Shown piece by piece: positions 6,544-12,905 of a stretch of DNA of 19,326 nucleotides. The position numbers and the translations under genes were made by a program. This DNA is from an uncultured Vampirovibrio sp. (GTDB lineage Bacteria > Cyanobacteriota > Vampirovibrionia > Gastranaerophilales > Gastranaerophilaceae): positions 1 to 19,326 of the forward strand of contig CAJTXZ010000032.1 in assembly GCA_910583725.1 (NCBI GenBank), in the 5' to 3' direction. Position 1 is the stretch's first letter. Every line of letters starts with the position of its first letter. The notes below the pieces were generated by a model. It ran no database searches. It had not been told where the DNA came from and saw nothing but the letters and a program-made list of their open reading frames with translations.

Positions 6544-8139
6544 TTGAATACGGATATTAAAAATATAAACAGAGAAATAGATAAGTTTAAGAAAAACGGT
6601 GAAATTCAAAAGGCAATTGAGTTTTGCCAGACCATTCTTTTAAAAGAACCAAACAGGTATGATTTGCATATCAGACTTGGCGATTTATATATGGATTGGC
6701 ACCTTGATGTTTATCAGGCAAAACAATATATTGATGAAGCTATAACCCAGTATCAACGGGCCTCAGAAGCCTTGATTGATAATGGCGAAATTTATTATAA
6801 GATTGGTTTTGCTTTTTATCATAAGGGTGAATTAGACAGAGCAATAAATTATTTTAATCTTGCAATAAAAAACGGTGCAAATAAGTCTCAGTGCTATTTT
6901 ATGCTTGCAAACTGTTTAAAGAAGAAAGATAGATATACGGATGCTTTGGCTGAGGCTAATAATGCCCTTAAGTATACATTTTTTAAATCTTCAAGGATAC
7001 ATTACCTTAAACACAGGCTTTTAAAGGTGTTATTCTTTTCATCATTTAAAACAAAATTTCAAAGCAATATAGAGCTTTTGCTTGCTTATTTGTTTTTGCC
7101 CTTTGATAAGGAAGCGAAGAAGGATTTTCTGCAAAAGTTAAAAATTATTGTAATCTTTCCTGACCTTGTAAAAGCGTTCTATTTATCTAAAATTAAAGAT
7201 TACGATGCTGCTATACAGTATTATGTAAAGATGGTGGATAAACTTCCCGGTTTTACGCCACTTTATTGTCTTTTAGGGGATATTTACCGTGCAATAGGAA
7301 AACATGAAGAAGCGATAATAGAATATAAGATGGCAAGATGGATTGATTCATTATGTTTTTCTGCATATTCCGGGCTTGTTCAAGCATATGAAGAGATGGG
7401 TGACTATGATAATGCAATAAGCACCTATTTAAAATTTATTTCAATTCACCCAAATAATGCTATTTTGCACAGTAATATTGCCAATTTATATTTTATGAAA
7501 GGCGAATATGACAAGGCCGTGTCACATTATCAAAGTGCCATAACACTTAATCCGAAACAGGATTGGACAAGTATTGTGGCGCAAACCTTAGGATACGTAC
7601 AGCAGAATGTTATAAAAAATACTGATGCTGCAATTGAGGCTTTTCAAACCGCATATCTTTTAACACCTAAAGAAATAGATATTTATATAAGCCTTGGAAG
7701 CGCATTCTATGATAAGGAAGATTATAAGAATGCATTAATAATTTACAGACGCGCGCTTGAATTAGAGCCGAATAATGCCAAAATTCATTGTAATCTAGGG
7801 TATTTATATTGGGGCATGGGCGAATTAACCGAAGCCATAAAAGAATACGAGCTTTCAATTAAGTATGATAAAAAATATGCAATAGCTCACAATAACCTTG
7901 GTGTTATTTATCTTGATGATTTAGCGCATATTCAAAAAGCAATTGATTGTTTTAAGGCTGCAATTGAGGCTAATCCAAACTATGCACTTGCATATTATAA
8001 TCTTGCAAGGTCCTTATCTATTAAGGGAGAGAAGGTTGAGGCTGCAAAATTTTTCCAAATTGCCTATGATATAAACGGCATAACAAATGAAATCGACCCT
8101 ATGGAAATTCAGGAAAGGTTAAATAACCTTTTTGAATAA
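6544..8139 (+). CDS. Tetratricopeptide repeat (TPR) protein
   Basis: 531 residues made almost entirely of TPR helix pairs, about eleven or twelve units. Clear ones start near 17, 80, 115, 218, 252, 286, 320, 392, 425 and 460, with the usual Gly/Ala/Tyr/Pro pattern (for example GEYDKAVSHYQSAITLNPK and DYKNALIIYRRALELEPNN). A linker at about 150-215 lacks the pattern. TPRs form a superhelical scaffold for protein binding. No enzymatic domain, signal peptide or membrane helix is seen, so the partner is unknown. The start is a TTG at 6544 with GGA at 6531-6533. No ATG occurs before the third helix, so TTG is the best choice. It lies between the M16 operon and the dppBC-like permeases, and a link to either is only positional. 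Confidence 0.85.
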   Translation: MNTDIKNINREIDKFKKNGEIQKAIEFCQTILLKEPNRYDLHIRLGDLYMDWHLDVYQAKQYIDEAITQYQRASEALIDNGEIYYKIGFAFYHKGELDRAINYFNLAIKNGANKSQCYFMLANCLKKKDRYTDALAEANNALKYTFFKSSRIHYLKHRLLKVLFFSSFKTKFQSNIELLLAYLFLPFDKEAKKDFLQKLKIIVIFPDLVKAFYLSKIKDYDAAIQYYVKMVDKLPGFTPLYCLLGDIYRAIGKHEEAIIEYKMARWIDSLCFSAYSGLVQAYEEMGDYDNAISTYLKFISIHPNNAILHSNIANLYFMKGEYDKAVSHYQSAITLNPKQDWTSIVAQTLGYVQQNVIKNTDAAIEAFQTAYLLTPKEIDIYISLGSAFYDKEDYKNALIIYRRALELEPNNAKIHCNLGYLYWGMGELTEAIKEYELSIKYDKKYAIAHNNLGVIYLDDLAHIQKAIDCFKAAIEANPNYALAYYNLARSLSIKGEKVEAAKFFQIAYDINGITNEIDPMEIQERLNNLFE

Positions 8140-8241
8140 AGTTTTTTGCTAGCAGTGCAGAGGATTTATGAAGCCATGGCCTTTTTGATGTTAGCCGGTA
8201 AGTTAATTTAAAATTATTTAATATATTGTAAAGTTTTGTGT

Positions 8242-9210
8242 ATGTCTATATGGGTTTTTATATTTAAAAGAATAATGCAAAGTCTGCCAATTTTAGTTAT
8301 GGTGTCTATTGTCAGCTTCTTTTTAATAAGGCTTTCGCCGGTTGATCCTTTGGCTGAACTTAAATTAAACCCATCAATTTCAAAAGAAACTCTTGAACAT
8401 GAAAAACAAAGGCTTGGACTTGATAAACCGGTGTATGTTCAATATGTATATTGGGCAAAGAATTTTATAAAAGGCGATATGGGGATATCTACAACCGGCG
8501 AGAAGGTTTCAGCTAAAATAAAAGAAAGGCTTTTAAATACACTTCTTTTGTCTTTCAGCGTACTGTTTTGGACATGGGCAATAGGAATTCCCATTGGCGT
8601 TATTGCGGCATTAAACTATAGAAGTATTTATGACAGGCTTTTGACATTGTTTTCATCCATCGGAATGGCAATACCGTCGTTTTTCTTTGCAATTTTGCTT
8701 TTGATATTTGCCCAAAAAACAGGCTGGTTTCCTATCGGGGGGCTTACAAGCTCCAGCTTTTATTCTATGACAATTTTTGAAAGGTTTTTTGATATTTTGC
8801 ATCATTTATTTTTGCCCACAGTTGTTTTGACGACAATTTCTCTTGCAAGTCTTTCAAGGCAAATGAGGGCAAACCTTTTAGATGTGCTTGACAGTGACTA
8901 TGTTAAATTTGCAAGGGCCAGAGGACTTAAAGAAAACAAAGTTATCATAAAACATGCTCTAAGAAATGCGGTTAATCCGCTTGTTACGCTTTTAGGCTTT
9001 GAATTTGCCGGGTTGTTATCGGGTGCAGCGTTAACTGAGTATGTTTTTCAATACCCTGGGCTTGGCAGATTGATACTGGAAGCTGTTTTAAAATCAGACA
9101 TAAATCTTGTTATGGCAAGTTTGATGATAGGTTCATTTATGCTTGTTTTAGGGAATATTCTTGCTGATATCTTATTAAAATTAACTGACCCAAGGGTGAA
9201 GGTGGGGTAG
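8242..9210 (+). CDS. dppB: Oligopeptide/dipeptide-type ABC transporter permease, DppB/OppB family
   Basis: One of the two membrane channel subunits of a peptide- or nickel-type ABC importer. The 322 residues have about six membrane helices and the family layout. The first helix ends in VSFFLIRLSPVDP (24-36), then comes a periplasmic loop with LGLDKPVYVQYVYW (58-71). The ATPase-docking EAA loop is ARARGL...VIIKHALRNA (225-243), followed by the conserved YPGLGRL (271-277). The start is ATG 8242. The ribosome site is weak, and a TTG at 8236 would add only two residues. It is paired with the DppC-like gene downstream through a small bridging ORF. No ATPase or substrate-binding gene is in the window, so the remaining subunits must be elsewhere. 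The substrate cannot be told. Confidence 0.92.
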   Translation: MSIWVFIFKRIMQSLPILVMVSIVSFFLIRLSPVDPLAELKLNPSISKETLEHEKQRLGLDKPVYVQYVYWAKNFIKGDMGISTTGEKVSAKIKERLLNTLLLSFSVLFWTWAIGIPIGVIAALNYRSIYDRLLTLFSSIGMAIPSFFFAILLLIFAQKTGWFPIGGLTSSSFYSMTIFERFFDILHHLFLPTVVLTTISLASLSRQMRANLLDVLDSDYVKFARARGLKENKVIIKHALRNAVNPLVTLLGFEFAGLLSGAALTEYVFQYPGLGRLILEAVLKSDINLVMASLMIGSFMLVLGNILADILLKLTDPRVKVG

Positions 9211-9214
9211 GTTT

Positions 9215-9289
9215 ATGAATAAGTATAAGATATTGTTCTTTGAATATGTTTACTATCTTGCTTGTGAAAGCAATGAGGTGTGCTTATGA
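9215..9289 (+). CDS. Possible 24-residue small ORF bridging dppB and dppC
   Basis: An ATG at 9215 lies five bases after the dppB stop, with the G-rich GGTGGGGTAGG (9201-9211) in front as a possible ribosome site. It reads 24 codons and stops at TGA 9287-9289, sharing an ATGA with the dppC start at 9286. The peptide has a hydrophobic/aromatic middle (ILFFEYVYYLAC) and no known motif. It fills nearly the whole gap between the permease genes, as expected of a coupling or leader peptide. It could equally be chance, because 25 codons is short. Confidence 0.35.
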   Translation: MNKYKILFFEYVYYLACESNEVCL

Positions 9290-10383
9290 TAAAATTATTT
9301 GACGTATTTTTGAATAATCACCCTGAATTAAAGCGTTTTTTGAAGGATAAAATAAGCGTTGCAGCGCTTCTTGTTCTTATTGTCTTATACGCAGGAATAT
9401 TGTTTGCAGATTTTTTTGCTGTTTATAATAAGGATTACTCCAACAGAAAACTATCCTATGCACCGCCATCAAATGTTTATTTTATTGATAAGGACGGCAA
9501 ATTAACTAAACCCTATACCTACAATTGGAAAAGGGAATTTAATAAAGAGACGTTGAATATTGAATATAAGCAGGATAGAAGTCAAAAATATTACTTAAAA
9601 TTTTTTAAAAAAGGATTTAAATATAAGTTCTTGGGGCTCATTCCCTCTTCAAGACATTTTGTAGGGCTTGATAACGGCGGTGAATTATACCTCCTTGGGC
9701 TTGATATAAATGGCAGAGACAATTTTTCAAGAATTTTATACGGCGGGCAGATTTCACTAACTATCGGGTTTCTTGCGCTTTTTATATCATTTCCTATAGG
9801 GCTTTTATACGGCGGAGTTTCCGGGTATCTCGGGGGGATTATTGATGGCATTATGATGCGCTTTGCCGAGGCTATTATGTCTATACCAAGTTTTTACCTT
9901 TTGATTATCCTTGCTGCCATTTTGCCATCCGGCATGACATCGGCACAAAGGTTTGCTCTTATTACAGTCATTTTGGCGCTTATTGGCTGGGCGGGTTTTG
10001 CAAGGGTGGTAAGGGGCATGGTTTTATCCATTAAAACGCAGGATTATGTTAAGGCTGCTGTTGTATCCGGTGCTTCAAGAATAAGGATAATCATAAAACA
10101 CATTTTGCCGCAGACATCAAGCTATGTGATAATTGCCGTTGCGCTTTCTATTCCAAGCTATATTCTTGCAGAATCAGGTTTAAGCTTTTTGGGTCTTGGC
10201 ATTCAGCAGCCGGATGCAAGCTGGGGTAATATGCTGAAAGAGGCACAGGAGTTTGCAAATATTATATACCGCCCCTGGCTTTTAACACCCGGCTTTTTGA
10301 TTTTTATCGCAGTATTATCCTATAACCTGATAGGCGATACCATAAGGGATATACTTGACCCTAAAAGCAAGATATCAGGGTAA
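9286..10383 (+). CDS. dppC: Oligopeptide/dipeptide-type ABC transporter permease, DppC/OppC family
   Basis: Second channel subunit, partner of the upstream DppB-like protein. At 365 residues it is longer than the usual 280-310. The surplus is a charged, aromatic periplasmic loop between the first membrane helix (about 24-46) and the second (about 155-178), at roughly 48-135. The loop is followed by the family signature GLDINGRDNFSRILYG (138-153), matching GTDxxGRDxxSR. The EAA loop that contacts the ATPase is at 257-276 (AAVVSGASRIRIIIKHILPQ). ESGLSFLGLGIQQPDASWG follows, a strong family mark. I recall similar long first loops in some OppC/YejE-type permeases, so this is a subtype rather than damage. 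The start ATG 9286 has GAGGTG at 9275-9280 and overlaps the stop of the 24-codon ORF. It converges with the S8-like gene. Confidence 0.93.
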   Translation: MIKLFDVFLNNHPELKRFLKDKISVAALLVLIVLYAGILFADFFAVYNKDYSNRKLSYAPPSNVYFIDKDGKLTKPYTYNWKREFNKETLNIEYKQDRSQKYYLKFFKKGFKYKFLGLIPSSRHFVGLDNGGELYLLGLDINGRDNFSRILYGGQISLTIGFLALFISFPIGLLYGGVSGYLGGIIDGIMMRFAEAIMSIPSFYLLIILAAILPSGMTSAQRFALITVILALIGWAGFARVVRGMVLSIKTQDYVKAAVVSGASRIRIIIKHILPQTSSYVIIAVALSIPSYILAESGLSFLGLGIQQPDASWGNMLKEAQEFANIIYRPWLLTPGFLIFIAVLSYNLIGDTIRDILDPKSKISG

Positions 10384-10422
10384 AGCTTAAAATTATATAA
10401 AACAAATTGCAAGACACAAAAT

Positions 10423-11805
10423 TTATGAATTCAAAATTTCTTTCATTGTTTCATTGAGCGTAATTCTTGCGGTTCTTTGTGGCGCAGCAAAGGATGTTCC
10501 GCAAATTTGATGTCTTTTTAAAAACGGAATCATATACCCGCATTCATCTGTGGTAATAACATCACTCGTATACATTGGGTCGAATGCTTTCGCATATTTG
10601 TTATCACCCGTGCAAACTATTTTATCTCCGTATTTTTCAATAATTTTATCATATTCTTCTTTGTCAATACCTTCGCCTATATCTAAATCAGGATATTTTT
10701 CCATTATTTCCTCAAGTTCTCGAGACTCTTTGCTACTTATAAGACAATCTTCCGGTTTTTTACCCTGAAGGGGCTCAAACCATGTATTTTTATAAGATAT
10801 GTCAACACCGGGTTTTCCTGTGATATTTACACCATTTTTCAATACTTGTACGTTAAAATCTCCTGTTTCATAATGCTTGCAAAATGGACGAGACGACGAA
10901 TAATACGACAATTGGCCATTTTGATTTAATGCACCCACAAAATCTACTCCATCAATGCCATACCAATATACGATGTCTTCACCCTTTGAACTATTTCCAG
11001 CAGCAACTACTACCCTGACACCGTCATCTGTTATTTTTTGAATTAGTGGTATTATTTCATCCTGCAGCATTTTTTCTTCCCCTTCATAATTAAAAAGTAG
11101 TTGTTTAGCTGCAGGATATGATTTTTTCACTAGCTCATTGACTTCGTTTGTTGAATTAAAGCTTTTTGCTCCTCCTACACACAGGTTTATTGCATCAATT
11201 TTTTTGCCGCCTTCCATTGCTTTTAATATTTTTTTCAACCCTCTAATCACCTTTGGGGCATATGGAGAACCAAAATAAGATACATTAATGCATTCTGTAT
11301 TACAAAGAGGATTGTTTCTCTCAATAATTTTATCAGTATATTGTCCATGTGCAAATATTTCATCATCAAACATATCTATCACAACCACATTTTTTGGCTT
11401 GATATTTTTTTCCTTAACAAGTTCACCCGTTTCATCTAAAACCCTGACAAGAATTGTACCATCCGGGTTATCTTTTTTTCTTATAACCGTATACATTTTA
11501 CCACTGCTGGGATTAATCCATTGTGTCCACTTTTTTACCATATCGGCATCATTAGATGATAATAATTTTATATCCTCAGAATACTTTGCCACAGGTTTTT
11601 CCAATGGAGCACCCTTGATTCCTTTTAAGGCGGCAAGGTTCATAGCTCTTGCCTCTTTACCCTCTTTTGTTGCAAAAAATTTTTCAAGATAAGTATTAGC
11701 AAGAGGATTTTCCTTGCTGCTTGGCTGCACACCTAGTTTTTTAAGTTGCATTATCATATTTTTTCCATATTCGACAGCTTTTTGCGCTTTTATTTCACTT
11801 ATCAT
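10423..11805 (-). CDS. Divergent subtilisin-like (S8 family) serine peptidase
   Basis: 460 residues. Subtilisin elements appear in order: VVVIDMFDD (140-148, Asp144), HG in AHGQYTDKII (152-160, His153), INLCVGG (206-212, corresponding to the usual INxSLG strand), VVVAAGN (265-271, oxyanion Asn271) and the near-canonical serine motif CGTSFAAPQ (435-443, Ser438). Asp and His are only nine residues apart instead of about 30-40, and 166 residues separate Asn from Ser, including a charged stretch (345-400). No signal peptide or membrane helix is seen, yet there are eight cysteines. The first 130 residues may be a propeptide-like or separate domain I do not recognise. The start is ATG 11803-11805 with only a GGAT upstream. 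It probably acts on proteins, but substrate, activity and location are unknown. It is a single gene between unrelated neighbours. Confidence 0.8.
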   Translation of the reverse strand: MISEIKAQKAVEYGKNMIMQLKKLGVQPSSKENPLANTYLEKFFATKEGKEARAMNLAALKGIKGAPLEKPVAKYSEDIKLLSSNDADMVKKWTQWINPSSGKMYTVIRKKDNPDGTILVRVLDETGELVKEKNIKPKNVVVIDMFDDEIFAHGQYTDKIIERNNPLCNTECINVSYFGSPYAPKVIRGLKKILKAMEGGKKIDAINLCVGGAKSFNSTNEVNELVKKSYPAAKQLLFNYEGEEKMLQDEIIPLIQKITDDGVRVVVAAGNSSKGEDIVYWYGIDGVDFVGALNQNGQLSYYSSSRPFCKHYETGDFNVQVLKNGVNITGKPGVDISYKNTWFEPLQGKKPEDCLISSKESRELEEIMEKYPDLDIGEGIDKEEYDKIIEKYGDKIVCTGDNKYAKAFDPMYTSDVITTDECGYMIPFLKRHQICGTSFAAPQRTARITLNETMKEILNS

Positions 11806-11870
11806 TTATTTTGCTATCCATTTCTTTCTAGAGTTAGCATTGCCTTAAATCTAAAATTGAAAATTTTTAA

Positions 11871-11882
11871 GGACTTGCGTCC
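11871..11882 (-). other. Small GNRA-capped stem-loop upstream of the S8-like gene
   Basis: On the minus strand GGAC-GCAA-GTCC forms a 4-bp stem closed by a GCAA tetraloop, followed by TTAAAAATTTT. It lies 66 bases before the start codon at 11805. It may be a leader hairpin or weak terminator, but four base pairs is near the chance level. Confidence 0.25.
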
Positions 11883-11980
11883 CGCATAATTATTTTTCTA
11901 TAAATATAAAAACAATTCGCAATAAAAAATTGCTCTGTAAATATTTTTATCAGGCAAGATTAAAATATTTATGTTATCCT

Positions 11981-11986
11981 TATAAT
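11981..11986 (+). promoter_or_regulatory. Candidate -10 element of the MgtC-family gene
   Basis: A perfect TATAAT lies 19 bases before the ATG at 12006, and a TGGAG ribosome site sits at 11996-12000. No good -35 is found at 16-18 bp (GATTAA at 17). The leader would be only about 13 bases. Confidence 0.4.
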
Positions 11987-12005
11987 AAAATCTTGTGGAG
12001 TTTTT

Positions 12006-12719
12006 ATGGCTGATTATACTAATTTTATCGACTTTGAATATTCTCTCCTTATAAGGATTGCAGCATCTATATTTTTTGCTTTTCTTCTTGGGGTAGAAAG
12101 GGAGGTTACAGGAAAGTTTGCCGGGCTTCGCACGCATATTCTCGTAAGTGTCGGTGCTTGTGTGTTTACGCTGCTTTCTTTGTATGGCTTTAAAATGCAT
12201 ATAACAGAAGGAATTTCGGGTGTGAATGACCCTGCAAGGATTGCAGCGCAAATAATTACAGGTATTGGTTTTATAGGTGCGGGAACAGTTATGCGTCATG
12301 GAAATAATATTTTTGGCATAACAACTGCTGCTACATTGTGGGTGTGTGCTGCAATAGGTATGGCATGCGGGACTGGCATGTTTGATATAGCGGCAAGTGC
12401 ATCTATATTTTCTCTTGTGGTTCTCGTTTTAATCAGGCGTTTTGAAAGACGGTTTTTATCAAGCAAGACTTATGAATCAAAAACTCTTGAATTAAAACTT
12501 TCCGCACCGGTTTCATATTTAAATGAAATGGCAGAATTAGTTGATAAAAATTTTAATAAAATACAAAAAATTGAAAGAAAAATAACAAATAATGATAAAG
12601 GCAGCTATATTGTAATAAAGTTAAGGGTGATATCAGACTGTCCCATCCCTGATGTTAACAATGTTTTTAAGGACAAAGATTTTATAGAAAAGGTTGAAAT
12701 TCAGGAAATCTATGAGTAA
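12006..12719 (+). CDS. MgtC/SapB family membrane protein
   Basis: 237 residues. The N-terminal 145 residues form about five membrane segments and carry the family signatures LGVEREVTGKFAGLRTHILV (28-47), DPARIAAQIITGIGFIGAGT (75-94) and TTAATLWVCAAIGMACG (105-121). The soluble C-terminal part (about 155-237) resembles the small ACT-like regulatory domain of longer MgtC members. In Salmonella MgtC acts during Mg2+ limitation and restrains the F-type ATP synthase. Most family members outside pathogens are uncharacterised, so a role in ion or envelope homeostasis is the most that can be said. The start ATG 12006 has TGGAG at 11996-12000 and a TATAAT just before. It is divergent from the S8-like gene and 186 bp before infB. 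No Mg2+-transporter P-type ATPase (mgtA/B) is nearby. Confidence 0.92.
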   Translation: MADYTNFIDFEYSLLIRIAASIFFAFLLGVEREVTGKFAGLRTHILVSVGACVFTLLSLYGFKMHITEGISGVNDPARIAAQIITGIGFIGAGTVMRHGNNIFGITTAATLWVCAAIGMACGTGMFDIAASASIFSLVVLVLIRRFERRFLSSKTYESKTLELKLSAPVSYLNEMAELVDKNFNKIQKIERKITNNDKGSYIVIKLRVISDCPIPDVNNVFKDKDFIEKVEIQEIYE

Positions 12720-12905
12720 TATTGGCTCAATTCCTTAAAAATATCTACATTGTGTTATGCTTTGATGTTTCAAGTGTTCTAAAATGCGCTTAAGCTAATA
12801 AGATTCTAATTAAATTTATTATACTTAACAAAATTTTTAAGCATGCTGTACTAAAATTTTTTCTTGTGTTATTGTTTAATTGTTATAAAACTTAATTGGG
12901 GAAAA

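Noticed and set aside
11288..11692. Plus-strand 134-codon ORF
   Set aside because: Antisense shadow of the S8-like gene. The minus-strand frame carries GTSFAAP and AAGN.
11898..12299. Minus-strand 133-codon ORF with many Cys/Lys/Asn
   Set aside because: It is largely antisense to the MgtC-family gene and has no domain pattern. Conserved MgtC motifs are on the plus strand.
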